Notes: a model not told the origin generated them from the sequence alone. A DNA stretch of 64,000 bases from Rhodocyclaceae bacterium (GCA_023150275.1 JAKLLG010000004.1:1-64000), one strand, 5' to 3'. Shown: positions 36,368 to 45,927, counted from the first letter of the stretch. Translations and numbers: made by a program.

Positions 36368-37078
36368 ATGAAGCTCATCAGGTTCTACCGGGCATGCCTC
36401 GCCCTACTTCTGTGTTCGCTCTTGTCCCTCTCCGCGGGACACGCCGCCGGCACCGCAACCAGTCAGGAGGAGGTTGTCGTGGCCGTTGAACGCTATCTCA
36501 AGACGCAGACACAAGGATTGTCCGGACGGGTCGATATCAGCGTCGGCCAGCTCGACCCGCGCACGCAGCTGTCAAGCTGCGCCGGATACGAGCCATTCGT
36601 CCCGCCGGGCAATCGCCTGTGGGGGAAGACGATGGTCGGTGTGCGCTGCCTAGGACCGGCCAATTGGACGATCTACGTGCCAGTACAAGTCCGTGTCTTC
36701 GGCGCCTATGTCGTCGCGCGACGGCCGATCGGGCCTGGCCAGCAACTCGCCGAGGACGATCTGGAACTCAGGCAGGGAGACCTGAGCACGCTGCCGGCAG
36801 GCGTCCTCACTGATGTTGAACAGGGCGTCGGCAAGACCACGAAGGGCGGGCTGGGTGGCGGCCAGCCGGTGCGCGCTGAGGCACTGCTTGCAGCGATGGT
36901 CGTGCAGCAGGGTCAGGATGTTCGCGTGATCTACAAGGGGCCCGGGTTCTCCGCCAGCAACGAGGGTAAGGCGCTCAACAACGCGGCCGACGGGCAGGTC
37001 GCCCGGGTCCGTACCGCAGGCGGGCAGACGATCAGCGGCATCGCCCGCCCGGGCGGAATCGTCGAGATCGGCCCCTGA
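36368..37078 (+). CDS. flgA: P-ring assembly chaperone FlgA
   Basis: 236 residues from the ATG at 36368, which gives a proper signal peptide (about 1-27, ending GHAAG). The C-terminal SAF domain is present (ARRPIGPGQQLAEDDLELRQ, VRVIYKGPGFSASNEGKALN, GQVARVRTAGGQTISG). It is periplasmic and helps FlgI polymerise. Divergent from flgB. Confidence 0.93.
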   Translation: MKLIRFYRACLALLLCSLLSLSAGHAAGTATSQEEVVVAVERYLKTQTQGLSGRVDISVGQLDPRTQLSSCAGYEPFVPPGNRLWGKTMVGVRCLGPANWTIYVPVQVRVFGAYVVARRPIGPGQQLAEDDLELRQGDLSTLPAGVLTDVEQGVGKTTKGGLGGGQPVRAEALLAAMVVQQGQDVRVIYKGPGFSASNEGKALNNAADGQVARVRTAGGQTISGIARPGGIVEIGP

Positions 37079-37140
37079 CCATCACGCTAACAAGGAAAGC
37101 GGCCGCAGCAGGTGCTTTCCGGCTAAAATCCGCTCATAGC

Positions 37141-37167
37141 TCAAGTTTGTGCAGCGCCTGCCGATAT
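37141..37167 (+). promoter_or_regulatory. Sigma-28 (FliA) promoter of flgM
   Basis: TCAAGTTT (37141-37148), 11-base spacer, GCCGATAT (37160-37167): the best sigma-28 promoter in the window. It allows FliA to drive its own anti-sigma factor, the standard feedback. Confidence 0.93.
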
Positions 37168-37204
37168 CCCTCCCAGAGGCTCTTCAGGCATAAAGGATAG
37201 CGAC

Positions 37205-37492
37205 GTGAAAATCGATACCAGTTTCAAGACAACCGGGGCAGGAAGCACCAGCAGCCGCCCGCGCGCCGAGTCGGCTGACAAGTCCGGCAAGGCTGCGGCG
37301 ACCGAGGTCACCCTGAGCGCGGCATCGTCGCAGATGGCCGGCGCCAGCAGCGGCGCCCCGATCGATGGCGCCCGTATTGCAGAGATCAAACTGGCCATTT
37401 CCGAGGGGCGATTCCAGATTAACGCCGAAGCAATCGCCGACGGCCTGATCGACACCGCTCGCGGTCTGCTGCAGGCGCAGCGCAAGGCCTGA
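37205..37492 (+). CDS. flgM: Anti-sigma-28 factor FlgM
   Basis: 95 residues, GTG start at 37205 with AAAGGA upstream. The first 50 residues are Ser/Gly/Ala-rich and probably unfolded; the C-terminal helices (IDGARIAEIKLAISEGRFQI, AEAIADGLIDTARGLL) bind FliA. FlgM is exported once the hook is finished, freeing FliA. A sigma-28 promoter precedes it. Confidence 0.93.
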   Translation: MKIDTSFKTTGAGSTSSRPRAESADKSGKAAATEVTLSAASSQMAGASSGAPIDGARIAEIKLAISEGRFQINAEAIADGLIDTARGLLQAQRKA

Positions 37493-37508
37493 CCGGCACG
37501 CTCCCAAC

Positions 37509-37985
37509 ATGGCAGAGCGGCACTCAGACAGGTTTTCAGACGAACTTCGCGCCGAGGCCGACACCGTGTCGGCCTTCGTTTTTCTGCTGCACGAAGAGCA
37601 GGAAGCGCTCAAGACCGGCCATGCCGATGCGCTGCCGGCCATTGTCGAGCGCAAGAACAAGGCAGCCGCAAGCCTTGCGGCCTTCGCGGCTACGCGCAAC
37701 GCTGAACTTGCCCGTGCGGGATTCAGCAGCGACCGCAAGGGAATGGACGACTGGCTGGCACAGCAGCCGGCAGGCAGCGGCGCAACAGAATCATGGCAGC
37801 GACTGCTGACCCTGGCCGAGGAGGCAAAGGAACTGAACCGCCTCAACGGTGAACTCATCCGTCTGCGCATGGGCCACAACACGCAGCTCCTGGAAACCTT
37901 GCTCGCAGCGAACCGCCAGGACCTCTACGGCGCCGATGGACAGGCAAGCAGCAGCACGACCCGACGGATCATCGATTCGGCGTAG
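37509..37985 (+). CDS. flgN: FlgK/FlgL export chaperone FlgN
   Basis: 158 residues, helical: VSAFVFLLHEEQEALKTGHA with ALPAIVERKNKAAASL and ELNRLNGELIRLRMGHNTQL are FlgN-like. It follows flgM by 16 bases. The 3' end overlaps the 3' end of motD on the opposite strand by 17 bases, so no terminator separates them. Confidence 0.88.
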   Translation: MAERHSDRFSDELRAEADTVSAFVFLLHEEQEALKTGHADALPAIVERKNKAAASLAAFAATRNAELARAGFSSDRKGMDDWLAQQPAGSGATESWQRLLTLAEEAKELNRLNGELIRLRMGHNTQLLETLLAANRQDLYGADGQASSSTTRRIIDSA

Positions 37986-38796
37986 GCGCAGCCACTGTTG
38001 CCGAGGGTTGAGCCGCCGACGAAGTCACGTCGACCGGAACTTCGGTCGGTTTCTCCGGCAGATAGGAATCGATCTGGATCGATACGCGACGATTGCGCGC
38101 GCGCCCTTCGATGCTGTCGTTCGGTTCCACAGGGCGCGTTTCGCCATAGCCGATCGCCGTCAGGCGCTCCGCGGGCACACCGGCATCGGCGAAGATGCGC
38201 AGCACGGTCGTCGCTCGCACCGCCGAGAGTTCCCAGTTGGAGGGGAATTGCGCGGTCTTGATCGGCACGTTGTCAGTGTGGCCCTCGATGGTCACCGGAA
38301 AGTCGGCGCTGGCAATCACCTCTGCCACTGAGCGCAAGGCAAGCGCGGACTCGTTGTTGAGCACCGCCTGCCCAATCGAGAACAGGGCCGAGTCGGCGAT
38401 CTCGATGGTGACGCCACGGCTGGTTTCAAGGACTCGCACCTTGCCCTGCTGCACCAGCGGCGCCAGGGCGTCCATGATTTCCTTGGCCATGCTCTTCATC
38501 TTCTCGCGCTGCGCCTGCTTTGCCTTCTCCTGCTGCGCGGTTTGCCGCGCGGCGGGTGCGGTTCTGGCTGGCGGCATCGGCACCTGCGGCGTCAGCGCCT
38601 CGCTCGACACGTTGATCGGAACATTGCGGAAGGCATTGGTCAGCGAATTCGACAGCACGCGATACTTGCCCTCATTGATCGACGAGAGGGCGTACATCAC
38701 GACGAAGAACGCGAAGAGGAGCGTGATGAAATCAGCGTACGAGACCAGCCAGCGCTCGTGATTCTCGTGCTCTTCCTCGCGCTTGCGGCGGGCCAT
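37969..38796 (-). CDS. motD: Flagellar stator protein MotD (MotB family)
   Basis: 275 residues. A cytoplasmic basic/acidic start and a single membrane helix contain the ion-binding Asp22 (SYADFITLLFAFFVVMYAL). The periplasmic OmpA-like peptidoglycan-binding domain follows (PVTIEGHTDNVPI, ELSAVRATTVLRIFADAGVP, GRARNRRVSI). It pairs with the upstream motC. The MotCD-type assignment rests on the PomA/MotC-like partner and position after fliA; it could equally be called motB. Confidence 0.9.
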   Translation of the reverse strand: MARRKREEEHENHERWLVSYADFITLLFAFFVVMYALSSINEGKYRVLSNSLTNAFRNVPINVSSEALTPQVPMPPARTAPAARQTAQQEKAKQAQREKMKSMAKEIMDALAPLVQQGKVRVLETSRGVTIEIADSALFSIGQAVLNNESALALRSVAEVIASADFPVTIEGHTDNVPIKTAQFPSNWELSAVRATTVLRIFADAGVPAERLTAIGYGETRPVEPNDSIEGRARNRRVSIQIDSYLPEKPTEVPVDVTSSAAQPSATVAAPTPNR

Positions 38797-38800
38797 GGCG

Positions 38801-39538
38801 TCAGAAGTAACCGCGCAGGCGGTTCTCGATGATGCGCGGGTTGTCGCCGTTGGCGATGCCGATGATGCCGTCGAGCAGCATTTCGCGATAGGTCACATGG
38901 CGCGCGACCTGCGCCTTCAGTTTGTTGGCCATGGGCAGATAGACGAGGTTGGCCAAGCCGACGCCGTAGATCGTGGCAACGAAAGCAACGGCAATGCCGG
39001 CGCCCAGCTTGGATGGGTCGGAGAGGTTTTCCATTACGTGGATCAGGCCCATCACAGCCCCGAGAATGCCGATCGTCGGCGAGTAGCCGCCGGCAGCCTC
39101 CCAGATCTTCGCGCCCTGACGCAGCTCTTCCTCGTAGGTGTTGATATTGACTTCGAGTACCTCGCGGATGCGTTCGGGCTCGACACCATCAACCAGCAAC
39201 TGCAACGCCTTTTTGGCGAATTCGTCCTTGAGCGGACCAATGAAGCCTTCGAGTGCGAGCAGACCTTCGCGACGCGACACCTGACTCCAGTTACCGACCT
39301 GCTGGATCAGCTTGGCATACTCAACGGTGGGCGGAAACCAGACCCAGCGAGCCATGCGAAAACCCCGTTGCAGGGTGGGGAAAGGGCTCTGCAGCATGAC
39401 GGCACCGAAGGTACCGCCGCAGACGATGAGCAGTGCCGTTGGCTGCAACAGCGAGCCGACATGCCCGCCCTCGAGCGCCTGCCCGCCAATGATGGCGACA
39501 ATCCCGAGAATGAGGCCGGCAAGACTGATCTTATCCAC
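38801..39538 (-). CDS. motC: Flagellar stator protein MotC (MotA/PomA family)
   Basis: 245 residues, GTG start overlapping the fliA 3' end by eight bases. Four membrane segments; family blocks GGTFGAVMLQSPFPTLQRGF, AAGGYSPTIGILGAVMGLIH and GAGIAVAFVATIYGVGLANL. The cytoplasmic loop carries the charged residues that face FliG. The length (about 245) fits the MotC/PomA branch and not the longer enteric MotA. Confidence 0.92.
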   Translation of the reverse strand: MDKISLAGLILGIVAIIGGQALEGGHVGSLLQPTALLIVCGGTFGAVMLQSPFPTLQRGFRMARWVWFPPTVEYAKLIQQVGNWSQVSRREGLLALEGFIGPLKDEFAKKALQLLVDGVEPERIREVLEVNINTYEEELRQGAKIWEAAGGYSPTIGILGAVMGLIHVMENLSDPSKLGAGIAVAFVATIYGVGLANLVYLPMANKLKAQVARHVTYREMLLDGIIGIANGDNPRIIENRLRGYF

Positions 39539-40283
39539 GACGCGGCCGCCCCCGCTTCTTTACCGGCGCCTGTTCGCCAAGCAGCAGCGTTGCACGCAGC
39601 CGGGCGATGGCCTGGCTATGAAGCTGGCAAACCCGCGATTCCGTCACTCCCATGACCTCCCCGATCTCGCGCAGGTTGAGTTCCTGCTCGTAGTAAAGCC
39701 CCATCATCAGTTTTTCGCGTTCCGGCAGTGCCTCGATCGCTTTGACAAGGTGCTGGCGCATATCCAGGTCTTCCAGCAGCGCTGCCGGATCGGCATCGTT
39801 GTCGGTGAAATGGCGTTCGAGGAAATCCTCGTCGCCGTCTCCCGCCAGATCCTCCAGATAGACCAGCTGATGCCCACGTGCATCGTGCAGCATCTTCTGA
39901 TAGTCGGCAAGGGGCATGCCAAGGGAATCAGCCAGTTCACGTTCGGTGGGCGCACGACCGACTTCCTGTTCGAGCTGCTGGATGGCCGCCTCGATGCGAC
40001 GCATCTCACGCCGCAGGCTGCGCGGCAACCAGTCGTTCTCGCGCAGGCCGTCAAGCATCGCACCGCGGATGCGTTGCGTCGCATAGGTTTCGAATTGCGC
40101 ACCGAGCCCGCTTTCGAAACGCTCGATTGCGTCGAGCAGGCCGATCATGCCGTTCTGCACGACATCATCCACCTGTACCGACGACGGCAGGCGGCTCATC
40201 AGGTGAAAGGCAATTCGCTTGACCAGCGGCGCGAAACGCTGCACCGTCTGCTCCCGGTCAAGCTGCCCGGCAGCGTTGTACAT
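39531..40283 (-). CDS. fliA: Flagellar sigma factor 28 (FliA)
   Basis: 250 residues. Region 2 (QNGMIGLLDAIERFESG, FETYATQRIRGAMLDGLREN) and region 4 helix-turn-helix (ELNLREIGEVMGVTESRVCQ) are intact. It transcribes late genes; matching promoters are visible before flgM, flgK and the STAS gene. It follows flhG by 33 bases and overlaps motC. Confidence 0.97.
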   Translation of the reverse strand: MYNAAGQLDREQTVQRFAPLVKRIAFHLMSRLPSSVQVDDVVQNGMIGLLDAIERFESGLGAQFETYATQRIRGAMLDGLRENDWLPRSLRREMRRIEAAIQQLEQEVGRAPTERELADSLGMPLADYQKMLHDARGHQLVYLEDLAGDGDEDFLERHFTDNDADPAALLEDLDMRQHLVKAIEALPEREKLMMGLYYEQELNLREIGEVMGVTESRVCQLHSQAIARLRATLLLGEQAPVKKRGRPRRG

Positions 40284-40316
40284 GGCGGAGACTGAACTCT
40301 GAACGCTTGCGGCCGA

Positions 40317-41204
40317 CTATCCGGCGTGGATGGTCACAGGCTCGATGCGTTGCGAGAAGTGTATCAGTTGCTGCACGAACTGTTCGAGTCCGCCGGATTC
40401 ACTCGTCGCACCGGGCCACTCCAGCATGTCTGCCGCGATCGTGCGCAGAGCCGAGGCCGCCATCGATTCCGGATGCGTGGCAATCACTGGCTGGGAAATG
40501 CGCACTGCATGACGAATACTGTCATCGAGCGGCACGTAACCCGCCGCATCGACCAGCGCAACGCCACGCTGACGTGCCAGTTGTGCCAGGTTCTGTTGTA
40601 TTGCCTGCGCGTCGCCAGCACTCTTCGCCTTGTTGATCAGGATGCGGAAACGGCGTCGCGAGTAGCCAAGGCTTACTTTCTTGATCAGGGCGTAGGCATC
40701 GGTGATCGCCGACGCCGTCGCGGCGGCAACCACCACGGCATCCTGGGCAGCGAGCCCGAGCGGCGAAAAACCGAGGGGATGATCCATCGAGGCATCGACA
40801 AGAATCACATCGGCGGGATGATCCATTCCGACGATCGCCTCGGCGAGCGCTTCCTGCTGCGCAAGGCTGAGATGGCCAAGCTTGCGCACGGCACGGGCCG
40901 CTGGAAGAACGCGGACGCCCGGCGCAACGTGGACCAGCACATCCGAGAGGCGACGATCGCGATTGACGACGTTGAAGAGATCATGACGCGCCTGGACGCC
41001 GAAGGCGCCGGCAACGTTCGCACCTACGTTTTCATCGAGGACGAGCACCTCCTTGCCGAGACGAGCCAGCGCGGCAGCGATATTGGCAACGGCAGTCGTC
41101 TTGCCGACCCCCTTGCTGCCCGACGCAAAGGTGACGACGCGCAAGGACTCCTGCCCGAAAAGGCGGCGCAGCCCGGCCGCCTGGTCGCCGTGAAACTCAG
41201 CCAC
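40317..41204 (-). CDS. flhG: Flagellar number regulator FlhG/FleN (MinD-like), divergent form
   Basis: 295 residues, GTG start overlapping flhF by eight bases. The N-terminal DQAAGLRRLF matches the DQAxxLR motif that stimulates FlhF. The P-loop reads GSKGVGKTT, not GKGGVGKTT, the next motif is LVLDENVGANVAG in place of DADLGLAN, and the switch II region is VDASMDHPLG, so the usual MinD-type signature Lys and DTxxG are altered. FlhG normally limits polar flagella to one by acting on FlhF and FleQ. Confidence 0.88.
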   Translation of the reverse strand: MAEFHGDQAAGLRRLFGQESLRVVTFASGSKGVGKTTAVANIAAALARLGKEVLVLDENVGANVAGAFGVQARHDLFNVVNRDRRLSDVLVHVAPGVRVLPAARAVRKLGHLSLAQQEALAEAIVGMDHPADVILVDASMDHPLGFSPLGLAAQDAVVVAAATASAITDAYALIKKVSLGYSRRRFRILINKAKSAGDAQAIQQNLAQLARQRGVALVDAAGYVPLDDSIRHAVRISQPVIATHPESMAASALRTIAADMLEWPGATSESGGLEQFVQQLIHFSQRIEPVTIHAG

Positions 41205-42594
41205 GACGCCCGCCCGCAGCTGCCATGCCGGCGTTCGCCATCACCAGACCCGGTTCGATGCCATCGAAGCGGTGCGGCGAACTTTCCGGCGCGTCCTTGA
41301 ACGCGCGGTGCAGCAGGTAGGCACGATTCGGAAGGTGCAAGTCTTCGGGAACGCGCTGACCGTTCGAGATGTAATGCAGCTTGAGCTGATGGCGCATCAC
41401 GACATCGAGCGCCGGGGCAAGACTTGCTGCTTCATCGACCTTGGTCAGGATGCAGCCGGCGAGATCGGGACCGTTGTAGGCGCGCACCACGTCATCCATG
41501 GTGTCGCCACGGCTGGTTGCCGAAAGCAGCAGCAGGCGCTGCACCCCGCAGTCGGCGAGCATGCCGATCTGTTCGGTGACCAGACGGTCGCGCTGACTCA
41601 TGCCCATCGTATCGACGAGCACCATATGCTTGTGCGAAAGGTCGGCAAGCGTCTGGCGCAGATCGTCGCCGTCCTTCACCAGATGCACCGAAACGCCGAG
41701 AATGCGGCCGTAAATGCGCAGTTGCTCGTGTGCGCCGATCCGGTAGCCATCAGTGGTCACCAGCGCGAGCTTGGCGGCGCCATGGCGCAGTACGCAGCGT
41801 GCGGCGAGCTTCGCGGTCGTCGTTGTCTTGCCGACGCCGGTCGGCCCGACAAGGGCGAAAACGCCTCCGCGCTCGATGATGTCATGATCGCTGCCCAGGG
41901 TGCGAAGGGCACGATCAGCCGCGCTCTTGGCCCAAGTCTGCGCTTGCCGCGCATCAAAGTCTGCTGGCACGCCATCGAGCAGATCGCGGGCAAGCTGTGG
42001 CGAAAAACCGGTGTCGAGCATCTGCCGCAGAACTTCCGTCTTTGCCGGCTCGCGACGCGCCGCTTCGCCGAACGCGAAGCCGGCAAGGTGTTGCTCGACG
42101 ATCTGACGCAACGCGCGAATTTCGGCCATCACCGAAGCCGGCACTACCTCCGCCTCGGCTCGCGGTTCGGGATTCGCCGGCGCATCGATGCGCGGCATCG
42201 GGCGCGAGGCAAGCGGTGCAACGGCTGCGGCGGGGCGCTGCACTGCCGTCTGGACGCGCTCGGGCGACGCTGCCGATAGGGATGCCGCCTGGACAGCCTT
42301 CTGAGTGACAGGCACTGCGGCGGGCGCCGAAGACAAGCTGACCGTGTAGTCATCCTCGCCGTGCGCTGCCGGTGCCGCGAGGGTACTGCCGCCGACAATT
42401 CGCGGGGCAACATCCTTGAGTGGCACCGGCGACGGCGCCAGTGCAGCCATTTCGCGTGCAGCCACCGCCATGATCTCGACGCCACCACCGGCAAGGCCAC
42501 GATTGGAGAGGATGATCGCATCCGGCCCAAGGATTTCCTTGAGCTTGTGCAGTGCCTCGCGGGCAGTGGGGGCAACGAATTTTTTGACGTTCAT
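41197..42594 (-). CDS. flhF: Flagellar placement SRP-type GTPase FlhF
   Basis: 465 residues. B domain at the N-terminus (VKKFVAPTAREALHKLKEIL), a Pro/Ala-rich linker, then the NG GTPase with G1 GPTGVGKTTTTAKLAA, VTTDGYRIGAHEQLRIYGR, DTMGMSQRD and a TKVDEA G4 motif. FlhF recruits the first basal-body parts to the cell pole. ATGA overlap with flhA. Confidence 0.95.
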   Translation of the reverse strand: MNVKKFVAPTAREALHKLKEILGPDAIILSNRGLAGGGVEIMAVAAREMAALAPSPVPLKDVAPRIVGGSTLAAPAAHGEDDYTVSLSSAPAAVPVTQKAVQAASLSAASPERVQTAVQRPAAAVAPLASRPMPRIDAPANPEPRAEAEVVPASVMAEIRALRQIVEQHLAGFAFGEAARREPAKTEVLRQMLDTGFSPQLARDLLDGVPADFDARQAQTWAKSAADRALRTLGSDHDIIERGGVFALVGPTGVGKTTTTAKLAARCVLRHGAAKLALVTTDGYRIGAHEQLRIYGRILGVSVHLVKDGDDLRQTLADLSHKHMVLVDTMGMSQRDRLVTEQIGMLADCGVQRLLLLSATSRGDTMDDVVRAYNGPDLAGCILTKVDEAASLAPALDVVMRHQLKLHYISNGQRVPEDLHLPNRAYLLHRAFKDAPESSPHRFDGIEPGLVMANAGMAAAGGRRG

Positions 42595-44684
42595 GCTCTA
42601 CCTCCGATGATCGAGGTGACCTTGATGGTTTTGGTATCCGGCACTTCGCTGTGAGCGAGCACCTTGAGTTGGGGGACGACGCGACGCAGGAAGCGGGAGA
42701 GCAGCGTGCGCAGGCTTGCCGGGACCAGCAGCACCGGTGGCAGACCCAGTTCTTCCTGACGCTGGGCGGCACCCGCCGTCTCGCGCATCAGCGTATCGGC
42801 CAGACCCGGCTCGATGGCGGCGCCATCGCCAGAGCCGGCGACGGCCTGCGTCAGCAGGCGTTCGAGTTGCGGATCAAGCGACATCACCTGCATTTCTGCC
42901 GCGCCCGGATAGAGTTGCTGGACGATGGCACGGCCAAGGGCGTTGCGCACCTGTGCGGACAGAATCTCGGCGTCCTGCGTCCGCGTTGCGTTGTCGGCGA
43001 GCGTTTCGACGATGGTACGCATGTCGCGGATATGAACCCCTTCTTCGAGCAGGTTCTGCAGCACTTTCTGCACCGTGCCGAGCGGCAGCACCTTGGGGAC
43101 CAGATCCTCGATCAGCTTCGGCATCTCCTTGCCGAGATGATCGAGCAAGGCCTGCGTTTCCTGGCGGCCGAGCAGCTCGGCCGCATGGGAGAGGATCAAG
43201 TGATTGAGGTGCGTCGCGACGACGGTGCTGGCATCGACGACGGTGTAGCCATAGGCCTGCGCCTGGTCGCGCACGCTCGTATCGATCCAAAGCGCCGCCA
43301 GGCCGAAGGCCGGGTCCTTGGTCGCGGTTCCAGGCACCGAACCCGCAACGCGCCCCGGATTGATCGCCAGCAGCTGACCCGGGAAAGCCTCACCCTGACC
43401 AAGCTCCACCCCCTTGAGCAGAATGCGGTAGGCGTTCGGCTTGAGTTCCAGATTGTCGCGGATATGGACGGGAGCGACGAGATAGCCCACTTCCTGGGCA
43501 AACTTCTTGCGAATGCCGCGAATGCGACGCAGCAACTCCCCGTCCTGCGATTTGTCGACGAGCGGAATCAGGCGATAGCCCACTTCGAGGCCGAGCACAT
43601 CGAGCGGCGCCACATCGGACCAGCTGGCTTCCTGGGCCTCGGTGGGTACTGCCGGGGCAACCGGAACCGGTGCCGGCCGTCGCAACTCGGCGCGCTGGGT
43701 AAGATGCCAGGAAAGATAGCCGATACCCGCCGCGCTGAGCAGGAAGATGAAATTCGGCATTCCGGGAATCAGGCCGAGCGTGCCGAGAATCCCGGCCGTC
43801 ATCGCCAGCGCGCGTGGGTTGCTGAACAGCTGGGCGATGAACTGCTGCGAGATGTCGCTCTCCGAATCATCGCCGACACGGGTGACCACCATGCCCGCGG
43901 CGATCGAGATGATCAGCGCCGGGATCTGCGCCACCAGACCGTCGCCGATGGTGAGCAACGTATAGGCCTTGGCAGCGGCGCCGGCATCCATGTTGTGCTG
44001 CAGGATGCCGACGAAGAGACCTCCGATCACGTTGATCAGCATGATGATGATGCCGGCGACGGCATCGCCGCGCACGAACTTTGAGGCACCATCCATCGAG
44101 CCGTAGAAATCGGCTTCCTGCGAAATTGCGGCGCGGCGCTTTCTTGCCTCATCCTCACCGATCAGGCCGGCGTTGAGATCGGCGTCGATCGCCATCTGCT
44201 TGCCGGGCATCGCATCGAGCGTGAAGCGCGCCGAAACTTCGGCGACACGCCCGGCGCCCTTGGTGATGACCACGAAGTTGATGACGACGAGGATCGCAAA
44301 CACGACGATACCCACCGCGTAGTTGCCACCGACGAGAAAGTGACCGAACGCCTCGATCACCTTGCCCGCGGCATCGGGGCCGGTATGCCCATGAAGCAGC
44401 ACGACCCGCGTCGAAGCGACGTTGAGCGAGAGGCGCAGCAGCGTGGTCACCAGCAGGATGGTCGGAAAGATCGAGAAATCGAGCGGTTTCAGGGTCGCCA
44501 TCGCGACCAGCAGAACGATCACCGAAATGGCGATATTGAAGGTGAACAGCAGATCCAGCAGCAGGGGCGGCAGGGGCAGCACCATCATCGCCAGGATCAG
44601 GATGATCAGTACCGGCCCCGCAGCCTGTCGCCAGTTGAGGCGAGCGAACATGCCCTGCATGGTCATAGTGCCGGGGCTAGCCAT
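42591..44684 (-). CDS. flhA: Flagellar export gate protein FlhA
   Basis: 697 residues, standard length. About eight membrane helices in the first half with the conserved RFTLDAMPGKQMAIDADLNA loop; the cytoplasmic half forms the export platform ring (LVPKVLPLGTVQKVLQNLLE). It overlaps flhB by eight bases. Confidence 0.97.
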   Translation of the reverse strand: MASPGTMTMQGMFARLNWRQAAGPVLIILILAMMVLPLPPLLLDLLFTFNIAISVIVLLVAMATLKPLDFSIFPTILLVTTLLRLSLNVASTRVVLLHGHTGPDAAGKVIEAFGHFLVGGNYAVGIVVFAILVVINFVVITKGAGRVAEVSARFTLDAMPGKQMAIDADLNAGLIGEDEARKRRAAISQEADFYGSMDGASKFVRGDAVAGIIIMLINVIGGLFVGILQHNMDAGAAAKAYTLLTIGDGLVAQIPALIISIAAGMVVTRVGDDSESDISQQFIAQLFSNPRALAMTAGILGTLGLIPGMPNFIFLLSAAGIGYLSWHLTQRAELRRPAPVPVAPAVPTEAQEASWSDVAPLDVLGLEVGYRLIPLVDKSQDGELLRRIRGIRKKFAQEVGYLVAPVHIRDNLELKPNAYRILLKGVELGQGEAFPGQLLAINPGRVAGSVPGTATKDPAFGLAALWIDTSVRDQAQAYGYTVVDASTVVATHLNHLILSHAAELLGRQETQALLDHLGKEMPKLIEDLVPKVLPLGTVQKVLQNLLEEGVHIRDMRTIVETLADNATRTQDAEILSAQVRNALGRAIVQQLYPGAAEMQVMSLDPQLERLLTQAVAGSGDGAAIEPGLADTLMRETAGAAQRQEELGLPPVLLVPASLRTLLSRFLRRVVPQLKVLAHSEVPDTKTIKVTSIIGGRA

Positions 44685-45819
44685 TCACCATCTCCGGCAC
44701 CGCGAGATCCTGCGGAATTTCCAGATTGCGGGGGGGCACCGGGTACTGTCCGCCGCTCTGCCGCCAGGTGCTGAGTTGATAGACCCAGGCGAGCGCTTCG
44801 GCGACCGCCGCGTAAAGGGTTCCCGGAATTTCGCGATCAAGGTCGACGTGGCGATGCAGCGCGCGTGCAAGCGGCGGCGCTTCAAGCAAGGGCACGCCAT
44901 GCTCGGCGCCAAGTTCGCGGATGCGGCGTGCCACCTCCCCCATTCCCTTGGCGACAACCTTGGGCGCCCCCATGCCGCTCTTGTAGGCAAGCGCAACGGC
45001 GAAATGCGTCGGGTTGGTAACGATCACATCGGCCTGCGGAACCGCCGCCATCATGCGGCGGCGCGCGGCCTCCCGTTGCAGGCTGCGGATGCGACCCTTG
45101 ACGTGGGGATCGCCCTCCATTTCCTTGGCTTCCTGACGCAACTCCTCGCGCGTCATCTTGAGCTTGTCGTGGTAATGCCAGAGCTGGAACGGCACATCGA
45201 TGGCGACGATGATCAGCATCACTGCCACGATGGCGAGAAAGCTGAAGGCAGCAAGGTGGCTCGCGGAAACCAGACCCACCTCGATCGGCTGCGCGAGCAG
45301 GGCAATCAGTTCGTTGCGCTCGCTCCAGATCACCCACGCCGCCATGCCACCGAGCAGCAGCGCCTTGGCGACCGCCTTGAGCATTTCGACTAGGCCGTTC
45401 ATCGAGAACAGGCGTTGCAGGCCCTTGATCGGATCAAGGCGGCTCAACTTGGGCGCCAGCGCTTTCGGCGAAAAATTGAAGGCGTTGAGGAAGAACGGAG
45501 ACGCCACCGCCGCCACCATCAGCAGGCCAAGCAGTGGCGAAAAGGTCACGAGGACATCGAGAGAGAGGTCAGAGAACCGGACAAGCATCTGCTCCGGTTC
45601 GTGCGCCAGCTTGTGATCGAGGGTGAGGCCGCGACGGAACATGGCCGCCACACGCTGCGAGAACCAGCCGCCCATCAGCCAGAAGGCCGCGGCAGCAACA
45701 ATCAGGATGAGAAAAGCGCCCAATTCCCGCGAGTGGGGCACCTGCCCTTCTTCGCGCGCCTGTTCCAGCCGTCGGGCTGAGGCAGGTTCTGTTTTTTCGA
45801 GGTCGCTCTCTTCGGCCAT
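44677..45819 (-). CDS. flhB: Flagellar export switch protein FlhB
   Basis: 380 residues from the ATG at 45819 (MAEESDLEKTEPAS). A TTG nine codons upstream is possible, but the chosen start places the autocleavage motif NPTH at 269-272, the classical position. Four membrane helices, then the cytoplasmic domain with KVVAKGMGEVARRIRELGAE. It switches export from hook to filament substrates on FliK contact. First gene of flhBAFG-fliA-motCD. Confidence 0.96.
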   Translation of the reverse strand: MAEESDLEKTEPASARRLEQAREEGQVPHSRELGAFLILIVAAAAFWLMGGWFSQRVAAMFRRGLTLDHKLAHEPEQMLVRFSDLSLDVLVTFSPLLGLLMVAAVASPFFLNAFNFSPKALAPKLSRLDPIKGLQRLFSMNGLVEMLKAVAKALLLGGMAAWVIWSERNELIALLAQPIEVGLVSASHLAAFSFLAIVAVMLIIVAIDVPFQLWHYHDKLKMTREELRQEAKEMEGDPHVKGRIRSLQREAARRRMMAAVPQADVIVTNPTHFAVALAYKSGMGAPKVVAKGMGEVARRIRELGAEHGVPLLEAPPLARALHRHVDLDREIPGTLYAAVAEALAWVYQLSTWRQSGGQYPVPPRNLEIPQDLAVPEMVNG

Positions 45820-45911
45820 ACCCGTTGCCTGATTGGGTTCTGGCAATTATAGGAAAAACCAATAAAAAAGAAAGAGGTATGAGGGTTTTTTGTTAACGAT
45901 TCTAGGGTCGT

Positions 45912-45927
45912 TGCAAAAATGCAACCC
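45912..45927 (-). promoter_or_regulatory. Possible sigma-54 promoter of flhB
   Basis: Minus strand GGGTTGC-ATTT-TTGCA: the -12 TTGCA is perfect and the invariant GG is at the right distance, but the rest of the -24 box differs. It overlaps a small palindrome (GTTGCA-AAAA-TGCAAC). It lies 93 bases before the flhB start. Confidence 0.4.
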
